Source of the DNA: Bartonella henselae str. Houston-1
Lineage (GTDB): Bacteria; Pseudomonadota; Alphaproteobacteria; Rhizobiales; Rhizobiaceae
DNA: 64,000 nucleotides
Reading direction: 5' to 3'
Assembly: GCF_000046705.1 (NCBI RefSeq)
Contig: NC_005956.1
Span: 1,302,001-1,366,000 of the forward strand
Position numbers and translations under genes: made by a program. The first letter of the stretch is position 1. Every line of letters starts with the position of its first letter. The notes beneath the pieces are model-generated. The model had not been told where the DNA came from and made no database searches. It saw only the letters and a list, made by a program, of their open reading frames with translations. Shown piece by piece: positions 10,884-20,850 of the stretch.

Positions 10884-11654
10884 ATGAATTCTGTTCACCC
10901 CATTCTTGCAAAAAATCTTTCTGCTTTACACACGCATGGAATAAAACATGGTTTTTTTACACGTCAAGACAATGTTTCAAAAAGCCTTAATGTTGGCCAA
11001 AGTCCAAATAATCAACCTGAATATATCGCACAAAATCACATTTTTATCGCCGATTATTTTGGTGTTAAGGTGCAAAATTTAGTCACTGTTAATCAAATAC
11101 ACTCTTGTGAAGTTGTCGTAGTTGACCAAGCTTTTATCGATGAGCCTCCTAAAGCTGATGCTCTCGTTACCACAACACCAGGACTCGTAATCGGTATTCT
11201 TACAGCAGATTGTGGTCCAGTTCTATTTTCTGATCCACAAGCAGGTGTCATCGCCGCCACACATGCTGGCTGGCGAGGAAGCTTAAAAGGAATTATAGCA
11301 AAAACAATTGCTGCTATGGAAGAACAAGGAGCCAAAAGACACTCAATAACAGCAGCTCTTGGACCTTGTATCGGCCCCTGCCATTACGAAGTAACAGACG
11401 AATTTTATAACCAATTTATTGATTGTAATAACGAATTTCAAAAATATTTTTTAAAAACAGAAAAAATCAATCATTTTCATTTCAATCTATGGGCATTTAT
11501 TATGAATCAACTCAAAGAAGCAGGCATTAATGCTTTTTGTGTGGAACTTTGTACCTACCAAGATGAACAGCGTTTCTTCTCTTATCGGCGTGCAATACAC
11601 CGGAATGAACCTGATTATGGACGACAATTTTCTGCTATTGCCCTGAACAAATAA
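10884..11654 (+). CDS. pgeF: Peptidoglycan editing factor / purine nucleosidase-type YfiH protein
   Basis: A 256-residue YfiH/DUF152 (laccase-fold) protein. The metal-binding motifs are visible: LTADCGPVLF, ATHAGWRGSLKG and GPCIGPCHYEV. Members have purine nucleoside phosphorylase/adenosine deaminase activity, and in E. coli the protein removes mis-incorporated amino acids from peptidoglycan precursors. It is the third gene of the lgt-midA-pgeF cluster, 77 bases after midA. Confidence 0.92.
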   Translation: MNSVHPILAKNLSALHTHGIKHGFFTRQDNVSKSLNVGQSPNNQPEYIAQNHIFIADYFGVKVQNLVTVNQIHSCEVVVVDQAFIDEPPKADALVTTTPGLVIGILTADCGPVLFSDPQAGVIAATHAGWRGSLKGIIAKTIAAMEEQGAKRHSITAALGPCIGPCHYEVTDEFYNQFIDCNNEFQKYFLKTEKINHFHFNLWAFIMNQLKEAGINAFCVELCTYQDEQRFFSYRRAIHRNEPDYGRQFSAIALNK

Positions 11655-12110
11655 AAAAGTCTTTTTTCGCCTAACAAAAATACTAAAATAGCGAAATAAA
11701 CTTTTCGCTCTCAATGAAACAATAAGCCCTATTAATACGGTACTTTTTTAGCACAAAGTGCTCTCTTAATGTAGAGAGTGTGAAGAGTTGCGCTATTATT
11801 GTGTTCAATATTAAGTCGTAAGAGTTAACAAGACAAATTCTTTTAACACGATTCCCTATCACTCATTTCATACATAAGACATAACTCACATTGAAGCAGT
11901 TCTTTATATATAAAGAAGAGAAAAAAACTTAATCAACAGGTATTTATTTGCCTCATGACCAAAAAACTGTGCTCTAAAAGTAACAAAATGCAAAGCTCTT
12001 TAACAATGAAAGCTAAAATTGTAATGCTTGTATAATTGTTTCCTTGCAATTTGGTAACAAGAAGTTAAAAAGCACATTACATTCTACCGTGACTACTCAG
12101 AGGCTCCACC
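11655..12110. other. Spacer and probable prs promoter region
   Basis: A stretch of 456 bases with no recognisable gene. Reading frames on both strands are short. It must hold the promoter of prs, which has a long AT-rich leader; no defined operator was recognised. Confidence 0.4.
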
Positions 12111-13043
12111 ATGAAACTTTTCTGCGGCAATTCTAATCCACGCCTTGCTAAAGAAGTTACAAATTATTTAAGTATTCCCTTAGGCAAAGCAACTGTAAAA
12201 CGTTTTGCTGATCAAGAAATTTTCGTAGAGTTACATGAAAATGTACGCGGACAAGATGTATTTGTTTTGCAATCTACATCCTATCCAGCAAACGATCATT
12301 TAATGGAATTACTCATCATGATTGATGCGCTTCGCCGTTCTTCGGCGCGTCGCATCACAGCTGTAATCCCCTATTTTGGTTACGCCCGCCAAGACCGTAA
12401 ACCTGGACCACGAACCCCCATTTCCGCAAAACTTGTTGCCAACCTGATCACTGAAGCAGGAGCCCATCGCGTTTTAACATTGGACCTTCATGCAGGACAG
12501 ATCCAAGGTTTTTTTGATATTCCAACGGATAATCTCTATGCTGTTCCGGTCATTGCTCGCGATGTCAAAATGCATTATTCCCTTGAAAATGTTATCGTTG
12601 TTTCACCTGATGTTGGTGGTGTAGTACGAGCACGCTCGCTTGCCAAGCGCTTGAATAGTTTACTAGCTATTGTTGATAAACGCCGCGAACGTCCCGGTGA
12701 ATCAGAAGTGATGAACATCATTGGAGATGTATCTGGAAAAAATTGTCTTTTGCTTGATGATATTGTTGATTCAGGTGGAACGCTATGCAATGCAGCAAGT
12801 ACTCTACTAAAGCACGGCGCCAATAGTGTCACGGCTTACATCACACACGGTGTTCTTTCTGGAAATGCTATTGAACGCATTACCAACTCAGAAATGAAAG
12901 AATTAGTTATTACGAATTCAATTATGCCGACAGAAGAAATTGAGAAAGCCCATAATATCCGTGTTTTGCCAATTACTGACCTCATTGGAGAAGCAATCGC
13001 AAGAACAGCAGCAGAGCAATCTGTCTCCAGCTTATTCGGTTAA
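12111..13043 (+). CDS. prs: Ribose-phosphate pyrophosphokinase
   Basis: PRPP synthetase makes 5-phosphoribosyl 1-pyrophosphate from ribose 5-phosphate and ATP for nucleotide, histidine and tryptophan synthesis. The 310-residue length is standard. Visible motifs are the N-terminal [10 protein letters not shown], the flexible-loop YARQDRK, the metal site [12 protein letters not shown], and the PRPP-binding [12 protein letters not shown]. Its stop codon overlaps by 4 bases the end of the convergent ATPase gene on the other strand. Confidence 0.97.
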   Translation: MKLFCGNSNPRLAKEVTNYLSIPLGKATVKRFADQEIFVELHENVRGQDVFVLQSTSYPANDHLMELLIMIDALRRSSARRITAVIPYFGYARQDRKPGPRTPISAKLVANLITEAGAHRVLTLDLHAGQIQGFFDIPTDNLYAVPVIARDVKMHYSLENVIVVSPDVGGVVRARSLAKRLNSLLAIVDKRRERPGESEVMNIIGDVSGKNCLLLDDIVDSGGTLCNAASTLLKHGANSVTAYITHGVLSGNAIERITNSEMKELVITNSIMPTEEIEKAHNIRVLPITDLIGEAIARTAAEQSVSSLFG

Positions 13044-14539
13044 ATTGGTTCTTTAGGATCTCCTGGTGCTGTTTCTACACCAAGATCAGGAAAGGCTATA
13101 ATGCGTTGACCGCTAAAATGCGTATGGATAACGATGAGTCCACGCTCTTCAAAGTAGGTTAAAAGTCGGCGTGCACGGCTTAAAGAATGCGTACCATAAA
13201 GACGCGCTAAAAATGCATCTGATGGGCACGGCTTCCCACCCAAAGCGGCCTGAGCCACATTCAAAAAAACACCTTGGACATCATCTTCCAAACTTTCTGA
13301 GATATACAAAATGCGCTTCCAGTTTTCACTGACAGCGGTTTCTTTATCTACACAAGCCTGAGCAATAGCCAATTTACGTCGAAATTGCGAAAGATTTAAA
13401 AAATCTCCTGAGAGACCATGAATACGGCAACGCACCAAGAAATCTTGATAAAGTACAGCTGTAGAACGATAAAAAGCCTCAGGATCCTCAAGAATTTCCC
13501 GAATAATACATTCTGCCTGGAGATCACGATCAACAACAGAAAGTTCAGGAAATAAACTCGAGTTTTCTGCCAACAATTCTCGTTTTTTATTTACAGCTTT
13601 TTCTAATATTGCATGAATCGATTTTTCTTTCACCGGCTCTCGTGATTGTTTAAAGGGAATTAAAATTTCCTCTTGAGAAGCAGTAAAAACAAGTTCTTTT
13701 ACATCCACTCGCTCTTTTGGAAGTGGCATTAATTTTGGGCTAGAAGAACGTGCCAATGTTTCAACAGAACCAATGATGATCCGTAAAGAACGCCTTGATA
13801 AAGCAGGCCCTAAAGCAACAAAATGACCACGCTCAAGATCTCTAAACATTTCGGCTTGGCGACGCTCCATTCCCAAAAGATCAGCAGCGCGCACCATATC
13901 AATATCTAAGAAAGTTCGCCCTATTAAAAAATTTGACGCTTCAGCAGCAACGTTTTTGGCAAGCTTAGCCAAACGCTGTGTAGCAATGACACCAGCAAGA
14001 CCACGTTTGCGCCCTCGACACATAAGATTGGTCATAGCACTAAGGGAAATTTTACGCGCTTCATCAGAAACTTCTCCCGCCACAGCTGGAGCAAATAATT
14101 GTGCTTCATCGACAACAACAAGCATGGGATACCAATAATCACGTTCCACATCAAACAGTGCACCAAGAAAGGTACCCACAGCGCGCATCTGTTGTTCAGT
14201 ATCCAAACCTTCAAGATTCAACACCACTGAAACCCGATGTTGGCGAATCCTGTAAGCAATACGCATTAACTCTTGTTCGCTTCGTTGCGCTTCAACAATG
14301 ACATGTCCAAATTTATCTGCCAAAGTGACGAAATCACCCTCTGGATCGATCACACAATGTTGTACCCATGAAGAACTTTGTTCAAGAAGACGGCGCAAAA
14401 GATGTGATTTTCCAGAACCAGAATTGCCCTGCACAAGAAGACGTGTCGCCAATAATTCTTCCAAATCAACAAATGCCGGCATTGATTTACGCAAAGCATT
14501 ACCTTCTGCCATCTCACCCAAGGCGATCTCCACCTTCAT
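13040..14539 (-). CDS. HerA-like/DUF87 ATP-binding protein
   Basis: A P-loop ATPase of the FtsK/HerA superfamily. Walker A is [13 protein letters not shown] near the N-terminus, Walker B is [12 protein letters not shown], and the HerA-like sensor region follows ([16 protein letters not shown]). The C-terminal third (ending with a winged-helix-like stretch [17 protein letters not shown]) is likely DNA-binding. I choose ATG 14539 (499 residues) because it has GGAG five bases upstream and fits rhizobial homologues; an upstream in-frame ATG at 14662 would give 540 residues. It is probably a DNA translocase or helicase; no partner nuclease gene is adjacent. Confidence 0.8.
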   Translation of the reverse strand: MKVEIALGEMAEGNALRKSMPAFVDLEELLATRLLVQGNSGSGKSHLLRRLLEQSSSWVQHCVIDPEGDFVTLADKFGHVIVEAQRSEQELMRIAYRIRQHRVSVVLNLEGLDTEQQMRAVGTFLGALFDVERDYWYPMLVVVDEAQLFAPAVAGEVSDEARKISLSAMTNLMCRGRKRGLAGVIATQRLAKLAKNVAAEASNFLIGRTFLDIDMVRAADLLGMERRQAEMFRDLERGHFVALGPALSRRSLRIIIGSVETLARSSSPKLMPLPKERVDVKELVFTASQEEILIPFKQSREPVKEKSIHAILEKAVNKKRELLAENSSLFPELSVVDRDLQAECIIREILEDPEAFYRSTAVLYQDFLVRCRIHGLSGDFLNLSQFRRKLAIAQACVDKETAVSENWKRILYISESLEDDVQGVFLNVAQAALGGKPCPSDAFLARLYGTHSLSRARRLLTYFEERGLIVIHTHFSGQRIIAFPDLGVETAPGDPKEPI

Positions 14540-14821
14540 AACGTCTCCACTATTTGATTTTGAATCCGGCTCGTATTGATTTATTGTCCATCTAGACCAT
14601 GCTTGTAACATTTCCTCTCTCTTAACGGTAGAAATCATCGATTTTTCCCACAACTCTTGCATCTATGAATGGTTTGAATTATAGAGAAAACTTCTGCGTA
14701 GACACCCTTGGAGGCAACGCAGAATGGAGCAAGCGCTGCCTATCAGCGTATATCTTCATATTCATACAAAAACTGTTGTTGGTTTTTGATGGATCTCCAA
14801 TCATGTAAAAGGACTTAAATT

Positions 14822-15442
14822 ATGAGCAAAAGCTATACTCTTAAGGCCGAAATACGCGAGCGGGTTGGTAAGGGGTCCTCCCGTGAACTTCGCCGCAACG
14901 GTCTCATTCCAGCTGTCATTTATGGTGACAAACAGCCTCCTTTGGCAATAGCAGTTTCTTATAAAGACATATTCTACAAAATTCACGCTGGTGGTTTTCG
15001 TACCACTGTTGCCACTCTTGCAATTGACAAACAGAAAATCATGGTTCTCCCTAAAGATTACCAATTAGATCCAGTCCGTGACTTTCCCCTCCATGTAGAT
15101 TTCCTACGTATTTCAGCGAAATCCATTGTAGAAGTGAACATTCCTGTACACTTCCTCAATGAAGATTCAGCCCCAGGACTTAAAAAGGGAGGAGTCTTAA
15201 ATATTGTTCGTCACGAAATTGAGTGTACCGCTCCAGCAAATGCTATCCCTGAAGCGATTGAGATTGATCTCTCCAGCTACTCTATTGGTGATTCTATTCA
15301 TATTTCAGCAGTTCAACTGCCAAAAGATGTTAATCCAGTAATCCAAGATCGAGACTTCACCATTGCAACCATCGTAGCCCCTGCCGACATGGATGTCAGT
15401 GATGAGGTTTCCGAACAAGAAAACAACGAAGAATCTGAATAA
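14822..15442 (+). CDS. rplY: 50S ribosomal protein L25/general stress protein Ctc
   Basis: L25 binds 5S rRNA in the large ribosomal subunit. The 206-residue product is the long two-domain (Ctc/TL5) form: an N-terminal L25 domain ([25 protein letters not shown]) and a C-terminal beta domain ([17 protein letters not shown]), ending in an acidic tail rich in Glu. It precedes pth, the usual pairing in alphaproteobacteria, with a stem-loop between the two. Confidence 0.95.
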   Translation: MSKSYTLKAEIRERVGKGSSRELRRNGLIPAVIYGDKQPPLAIAVSYKDIFYKIHAGGFRTTVATLAIDKQKIMVLPKDYQLDPVRDFPLHVDFLRISAKSIVEVNIPVHFLNEDSAPGLKKGGVLNIVRHEIECTAPANAIPEAIEIDLSSYSIGDSIHISAVQLPKDVNPVIQDRDFTIATIVAPADMDVSDEVSEQENNEESE

Positions 15443-15450
15443 ACTCCATC

Positions 15451-15473
15451 AGGCGGGAACCTTTTCCCGCCTT
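15451..15473 (+). terminator. Stem-loop between rplY and pth
   Basis: A perfect inverted repeat, AGGCGGGAA then TTCCCGCCT, with a loop of about four bases, directly after the rplY stop. The following tract is only moderately T-rich, so it may act as an attenuator or partial terminator rather than a full stop before pth. Confidence 0.7.
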
Positions 15474-15521
15474 AATTTATGAGAAATTTACTAACTTCTC
15501 ACACTTTTATTGAAGGTGCGC

Positions 15522-16103
15522 ATGTGGCTCATTGCTGGTCTTGGCAATCCTGGTTTACAATATCAAAATAACCGTCATAATATCGGTTTCATGGCCATTG
15601 ATGCCATTTATCAGTCTTTCTCTTTTTCTCCATGGTCGAAAAAATTTCAAGCTGAAATCTCCACTGGTCTCATAAATGGTAAAAAAACTTTTCTTCTAAA
15701 ACCTCAAACCTTCATGAATCTCTCTGGCCAAGCCATCGGTGAAGCCTTACGATTTTATAAATTAGACTTGAAGAATTTTATTGTTATTTACGATGAACTG
15801 GACTTACCACCTGGAAGAGTGCGTGTAAAAATCGGTGGAGGAAACAATGGACACAATGGTATAAAATCTATTGATGCTCACTGTGGTACTGATTACTGCC
15901 GTATACGCTTAGGAATCGGGCGCCCAAATTCCAAAGAACTTGTTTACCAACATGTTCTAGGAAATTTTACGAAATCTGACCAAGAATGGTTACCTTCTCT
16001 CTTAGAGGCAATTGCAAAAAATATTGCTCTGCTCATAAAGGGTAATAAGTGTCTCTTTATGAATGAAATCTCACAAGCAATGAAAAACAAAAACCTACAA
16101 TAA
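15522..16103 (+). CDS. pth: Peptidyl-tRNA hydrolase
   Basis: Pth releases tRNA from peptidyl-tRNAs that drop off the ribosome. From ATG 15522 the product is 193 residues, the usual length; GAAGG at 15512-15516 supports this over an in-frame TTG at 15510. Motifs: GLGNPG near the start, NNRHNIGF with the catalytic His, [10 protein letters not shown], and YDELDLPPG followed by GGGNNGHNG(I)KS. It lies downstream of rplY, as in most alphaproteobacteria, but here ychF is separated from it by about 2 kb of decayed DNA and another gene. Confidence 0.96.
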   Translation: MWLIAGLGNPGLQYQNNRHNIGFMAIDAIYQSFSFSPWSKKFQAEISTGLINGKKTFLLKPQTFMNLSGQAIGEALRFYKLDLKNFIVIYDELDLPPGRVRVKIGGGNNGHNGIKSIDAHCGTDYCRIRLGIGRPNSKELVYQHVLGNFTKSDQEWLPSLLEAIAKNIALLIKGNKCLFMNEISQAMKNKNLQ

Positions 16104-16620
16104 TAGCACATTTCTCTTAGTTCTGCCTCTTAATGCAAATTTTAGCGTAAAGTTGGAGTAGTGATAAACCTCTTTTGTAAAGAACAAAAATATGCCCAAG
16201 AACCAGGATGACACAAAGTAAACAAAGACTGGAAAAGGGTTTATCATTTATAGAAAATAAGTATCTCAAATACACTTGGAGACTGGAAATTATACCAATC
16301 GTCTTGTTAAAAATGTTCATGTTATTTAAAAATGGGAGCTCAAACGTAAGAGCTTTTCTTTATTCTCAGAATAAGAAATGCAACATTCATAGATATTTAT
16401 CAATCCTAATTTCAAAAAGAGATCTGAAATTGGGTTTTTAAAACGCTTGTTAAAGACTATGACGCTAATGATAAGGATCAATGCCTCTTTTATCCCGGCT
16501 CATCCCTGTATTTGCAAACTATAAATTGTGTTGGAAGCTCTAGATTGTGCTGTCAACTATCAATAAAGTCATCACAAAAGAAAAACGTTGGTAAGAAGAA
16601 AACCAAGATTTAACCACGAA
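16104..16620. other. Gene-free spacer after pth
   Basis: About 500 bases with no recognisable gene. A short open frame of 77 codons (16208-16441, plus) has no recognisable motif and is not called. This is the first part of a 1.1-kb decay region between pth and the L,D-transpeptidase gene. Confidence 0.4.
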
Positions 16621-17023
16621 AAGTCATGCTATGATCAATGCTTTGGACCAAAAGCTTCAAGTTTTCTTTTCACTCCAAAGACTGGAATGCTCTTATAAAA
16701 GCACATCAACTTCTTGAAGGGAATAAAAATACATAAGAAACCTTCCCATCTTTTCGCGAAGGGATTATACTATTTCTGGATGAAGAACAACGTGATCCAT
16801 AGCAAGATGCTGCTGACAAAAATAACGCTTCAAAGACACCACGAGACAAGATGAGAAAAATACATCCCTGTCTTTCCTTCACACTCAAATAGAACAACCC
16901 CGCATAACGATGATCAATAACTTTACAAAGAACGTTCCATTATCAAAAGTTTTTTTAAGAAATGCGACCAATTTAGATCCATCTGCTCGTAATTTGATCA
17001 AAAAGCTTCTTCTGAACTCCTGA
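16621..17023 (+). pseudogene. Decayed gene of unknown family
   Basis: Coding-like sequence is spread over shifted frames on the plus strand. In order one reads DWNALIKAHQLLEGNKN, a stop, ETFPSFREGIILFLDEEQRD, a second stop, DAADKNNASKTPRDKMRK, then after a shift at a run of five A (about 16856-16860) a tail with HTQIEQPRITMINN and LDPSARNLIKKLLLNS ending at TGA 17021-17023. An upstream piece in another frame (MINALDQKLQVFFSLQ) appears to belong as well. The amino-acid composition is protein-like but I cannot name the family. Confidence 0.5.
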
Positions 17024-17205
17024 TTTATGTTTCAATCATCCTCTGGCTTAGATAAGTGATGTACATGAGAAGCTTGTCTACAAAACAAATCAGCACTGTT
17101 TTATACAATTTTTGTACACGATACTCTCTATTTACAAAAGAAATCATTGAGTAACAACCCAAACATTACTCCAATGATGCGCCCTCAAGAGAGTACTTCT
17201 TAGAA

Positions 17206-17955
17206 TTAAAACAATTCACTTTCACTTGGATTAATCGTTGACTGTAGTGGATCGTAAGTTTTTGATTGTTGATTTAAAATACTAGGTCTACTCTCACTAT
17301 TCTGCAACACCACCACACGCGATCCAATAGGGACACGATCATAAAGATCAATGATATCTTGATTAAGCAAACGAATACATCCACTTGAAATAGCATGGCC
17401 AATTGACCACGACTCGTGTGAGCCATGAATACGGAAGAGTGTATCCTGTCCATTTTTAAAAAGATAAAGAGCTCTTGCTCCTAATGGATTATCGGGTCCT
17501 GGTGGCATTCCTCGTCCTAAATGACCATAACGTTCTGGTTCCCTGGCCATCATCGCCGCCGTAGGAGCCCAATTTGGCCATCGACGCTTACGCTGTACAA
17601 CCCCCTCACCTTCAAATGCTAGCCCTTCCTTACCAACCCCAATACCATAACGCAAAGCTCTCCCATTTTCACCAATAAGGTAAAGAAAACATTCCTGTGT
17701 ATCTATAACCAATGTTCCAGGTGGATAAGATGTATAATAAATCACCTGCTGACGCCAAAATTTTGGATCAATTGTCGAAAGATCAACAGCAGGTAAGAAA
17801 TAAGGCTCATTCGTTACAGGTCCGTATAAGGCTCGTATTTCTTCCGGAATGTATAGAACCTGTTGAGAAGAAACAAACGACATATCTGAATGACGCGTAG
17901 CACACCCAACCAAAGCTAGAGGTGCTGCAATTAAAAAGGCACGACGAGATAACAC
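17206..17955 (-). CDS. L,D-transpeptidase (YkuD) lipoprotein
   Basis: A 249-residue L,D-transpeptidase that would cross-link peptidoglycan or attach proteins to it in the periplasm. The N-terminus MLSRRAFLIAAPLALVGCAT has a twin Arg and a lipobox LVGC, so it is probably a lipoprotein. The catalytic YkuD signature is RIHGSHE followed by SSGCIRLLNQD, with the nucleophile Cys. The last 35 residues are polar and probably disordered. It sits alone between pth and ychF, flanked by decayed DNA. Confidence 0.92.
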   Translation of the reverse strand: MLSRRAFLIAAPLALVGCATRHSDMSFVSSQQVLYIPEEIRALYGPVTNEPYFLPAVDLSTIDPKFWRQQVIYYTSYPPGTLVIDTQECFLYLIGENGRALRYGIGVGKEGLAFEGEGVVQRKRRWPNWAPTAAMMAREPERYGHLGRGMPPGPDNPLGARALYLFKNGQDTLFRIHGSHESWSIGHAISSGCIRLLNQDIIDLYDRVPIGSRVVVLQNSESRPSILNQQSKTYDPLQSTINPSESELF

Positions 17956-18221
17956 TCTTTTATTTTCTCCGATTAATTCTTCATATAAACCTGCATACTA
18001 TGAAAAACTTAGCACACTGTTAACGTTAATTGGGAAGTCTCTTATGATTAAAATCAAGATTTTTTAAAATGTGGTAAAAGGTAAAATAAAGACAGGTTAT
18101 TTTTTAGCAGAGTTTTTTCTTCCTTACAGCAACAGAAGACTATGACTCTTCTCAAAATATGCTATAGAAATGCCAAAGAAACTTTATCTTGACTATAAAA
18201 TCAATAAAGAAGAAGGCGCTC

Positions 18222-19325
18222 ATGGGTTTTAAGTGCGGTATTGTTGGACTCCCTAATGTCGGTAAATCAACCCTTTTTAATGCATTAACAAAAACAGCCA
18301 CGGCACAAGCGGCCAATTATCCTTTTTGCACAATCGAACCAAACACCGGAGAAGTTGCTGTTCCAGATTTGCGAATGGAAAAAATTGCATCGATCGCTGG
18401 TTCAAAAGAAATTATTCCTACACGCATCAATTTTGTTGATATTGCTGGACTTGTACGAGGCGCTTCAAAAGGTGAAGGTTTAGGTAATAAATTTTTAGCC
18501 AATATCCGTGAAGTTGATGCTATTATCCACGTTTTACGCTGTTTTCAAGATGACGATATTACCCACGTAGAAGGACGCATTGATCCTGTTTCTGATGCCA
18601 CAACTGTTGAAACGGAACTCATGCTTGCCGATCTTGAAAGTCTTGAACGACGTATCGTACAAATCCGTAAACGTGCAACCGGAAAAGATAAAGAAGCTCT
18701 TACAATTCTTCCCGTAATGGAATCTGCCTTAAATTTACTGCATAAAGGAAGCCCTGTGCGGTTATTACTCGAGGAGATCTCTTCCGATGAGCGCCGCATC
18801 CTTGATAGTTTAAATCTTTTAACCTCCAAACCCGTACTTTATGTTTGCAATGTAAGCGAAAATGATGCTGCTCATGGCAATAGCTTTACCCAAACGATTG
18901 AGAAAATGGCAACAGAGCAAAACGCTCAAAGCATTCTCATTTCTGCTTCCATCGAAGCTGAAATCACTCAACTTAATGACGCAGAAGCCATAGAATACCT
19001 TAATGCTCTAGAGCTCTTTGAACCAAGTCTCAATCGCCTCATTCGCGCTGGTTACCATTTGCTTAACCTCATTACCTATTTTACCTGTGGACCCAAAGAA
19101 ACACGAGCGTGGACAATTACCCGTGGCACTAAAGCACCTCAAGCAGCTGGTGTTATCCATTCAGATTTTGAACGTGGCTTTATTCGTGCCCAAACTATCA
19201 GCTACGAGGATTATATTGCTCTAGGTGGAGAAAATGGTGCAAAAGAAGCTGGAAAAGCCCGCGATGAAGGTAAAGAATACATTGTACAAGACGGCGATAT
19301 CATGTTGTTTAAACATAATACCTAA
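18222..19325 (+). CDS. ychF: Redox-regulated ATPase YchF
   Basis: YchF/OLA1 is a universally conserved P-loop ATPase of the Obg family that associates with the ribosome. From ATG 18222 it has 367 residues, the family length; AAGAAGG at 18210-18216 fits, and an in-frame TTG at 18189 is rejected. Motifs: GLPNVGKSTLFNALT (G1), DIAGLVRGASKGEGLGNKFL (G3 region), NVSE in the NxxE position typical of YchF, and a C-terminal TGS domain ending in QDGDIMLFK. In other rhizobia it directly follows pth. Confidence 0.96.
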   Translation: MGFKCGIVGLPNVGKSTLFNALTKTATAQAANYPFCTIEPNTGEVAVPDLRMEKIASIAGSKEIIPTRINFVDIAGLVRGASKGEGLGNKFLANIREVDAIIHVLRCFQDDDITHVEGRIDPVSDATTVETELMLADLESLERRIVQIRKRATGKDKEALTILPVMESALNLLHKGSPVRLLLEEISSDERRILDSLNLLTSKPVLYVCNVSENDAAHGNSFTQTIEKMATEQNAQSILISASIEAEITQLNDAEAIEYLNALELFEPSLNRLIRAGYHLLNLITYFTCGPKETRAWTITRGTKAPQAAGVIHSDFERGFIRAQTISYEDYIALGGENGAKEAGKARDEGKEYIVQDGDIMLFKHNT

Positions 19326-19649
19326 CGCACTCCATTTAAACACCTATATACCTCTCAAAAATCGTAAATATATGATAAACGTTCTTTTACTCAGCTTAAC
19401 TGCCTAGAAACACTGTTTATATGGGGTAGAAATATGGAGAAAAATAATATCATTTCTTATCTAAAAACAAAGACAATAAACTCGAAACAGAGTTTCTTTC
19501 CATTTTTTCTAAACTCACTGCAACATTTGAAATAAAACTCATTGAAAATTGCAAGATATAAAGCAAAGAAAAAGCTTTAGACACATATTTCATGAAACGT
19601 GTAATGAAAAAAATATCAAAAAATCAACACAATGCTTAAAAAAATAAAC

Positions 19650-19850
19650 AACGATACATGCATCCAAACACGAGATGCAACAGTATCACAATTAAAAGCA
19701 CTTTTGGGATGAACAGATAACACTATGGTGTCTCTTTATACAAAAAGCGCAGATCGCAAAAAATTTGCCCTGGAAACGATAAAAAAGCTCCCTAAAATTA
19801 TGGGTAAAGACAAAAAATGCAATAGAATTAATAACCATCCTCTTTACTAC
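19650..19850 (+). pseudogene. Tyrosine integrase C-terminal fossil
   Basis: The plus-strand frame reads TRDATVSQLKALLG, an in-frame TGA (19710-19712), then TDNTMVSLYTKSADRKKFA and ETIKKL. This matches the end of phage-type tyrosine recombinases, where a GW(x)D..M..LYTK block carries the catalytic Tyr; the TGA stands where Trp (TGG) is usual. Sequence upstream (19440-19650) is degenerate. Downstream the open frame continues only by chance into the antisense of the PRC-barrel gene. It belongs to a different integrase type from the three other fossils in this window. Confidence 0.6.
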
Positions 19851-20021
19851 TACTATAAGCTATTGATCTCACTGCTATTTATTCCATTTAAATCAATCGA
19901 AACGAGAACAGCTTCTTCGATAAAATTGTTTCAAGACCTTCAAAAAATTCTCTTAAATAAAAACAGCGCTATTATAGAGTATGATAGCACTGTTATATTT
20001 ACAAAAAACAGAAAGACAAAA

Positions 20022-20462
20022 TTAGCGTGGCCAATGTCCTTCATATTTAAATGTTGGAGCTTCCTTCAACGAATCCTTTGTCGCATTCATAATAAGTTTC
20101 CACTTTCCATAATCATTTGTCATTTGCACTGTTTCTGGTGCAACGACCACATAACTCTCCCCTATACCAAGAAAACCACCAATAGCGATAACAAATCCCG
20201 TAATATTATTTTCACGCAAAATAATATCTTTTACTTCGCCAATATTTTCATTTTCTATATTATATACACTTGAACCAATAAGACTTGACGCAACAAAATC
20301 AGTTTCCAAAGGTGTAACATAACGCGCAAGCATATCTGACCCCATATGTACGATCCCCATTGAAGAAACCATCTCAGTTTTAGAATGCTCCACAAAAGAC
20401 TGAGCGTACGCACTAGAAGCCATCAAAACTGTCATAAGAGCAGTAAATATAATTTTTTTCAT
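20022..20462 (-). CDS. Exported PRC-barrel domain protein
   Basis: A 146-residue protein with a signal peptide (KKIIFTALMTVLMASSAYA) and one PRC-barrel domain, seen as SLIGSSVYNIENENIGEVKDI and VIAIGGFLGIGESYVVV. Exported PRC-barrel proteins of this kind are common in rhizobia, often in several copies, with unknown function. The gene is intact but lies between fossils on both sides. Confidence 0.85.
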   Translation of the reverse strand: MKKIIFTALMTVLMASSAYAQSFVEHSKTEMVSSMGIVHMGSDMLARYVTPLETDFVASSLIGSSVYNIENENIGEVKDIILRENNITGFVIAIGGFLGIGESYVVVAPETVQMTNDYGKWKLIMNATKDSLKEAPTFKYEGHWPR

Positions 20463-20603
20463 TTTAACATCTCCGTTTTTACTTTACAAAACCTCAATGC
20501 ATCGTAACCGGATTTGTTCCCTCATCTCTTTTAAGACCAATAATCCTAGCTTTTTTCTCTTTCAGCCTTTCTTTTCCTCCTCAAAATCTTCCTCTAAACT
20601 CCT

Positions 20604-20850
20604 CTAGCCCCGAACTTTTAAAACACAAACAAGCTCCACAAAAATAATTAAAAATAAAATAACACGAAAACTAGTTTTCTTATAAATCTCCATGTGAGGA
20701 TCAGCTACCCACATCAAAAAAGCAGCAACATCGCGCACATAATGTTCAACCGTTTCTGAAGTTCCATCCTCACAGGAAACAAGGCCATCACTCAAAGAAT
20801 CAAAGTGAGTGTGCCATAGCTAAAGTATTACCCACAAAGGATTATACCAA
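20604..20850 (-). pseudogene. petC: Cytochrome c1 C-terminal fragment (petC remnant)
   Basis: The minus-strand frame LSDGLVSCEDGTSETVEHYV followed by RDVAAFLMWVADPHMEIYKK is the conserved C-terminal part of cytochrome c1, followed by the single membrane anchor (VILFLIIFVELVCVL). A little upstream, in a shifted frame, YNP and GNTLAMAHS match the preceding part of the family. The haem-binding CxxCH and everything N-terminal to it are gone; the sequence joins an integrase fossil at about 20850. In rhizobia petABC lies divergent from trmL, and trmL is found 2 kb away here, so this is the remnant of that operon. Confidence 0.75.

Noticed and set aside
19725-20273. 182-codon open frame on the plus strand
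   Set aside because: Its second half is antisense to the PRC-barrel gene with a clear signal peptide and domain. Only the first part, the integrase tail, is meaningful.
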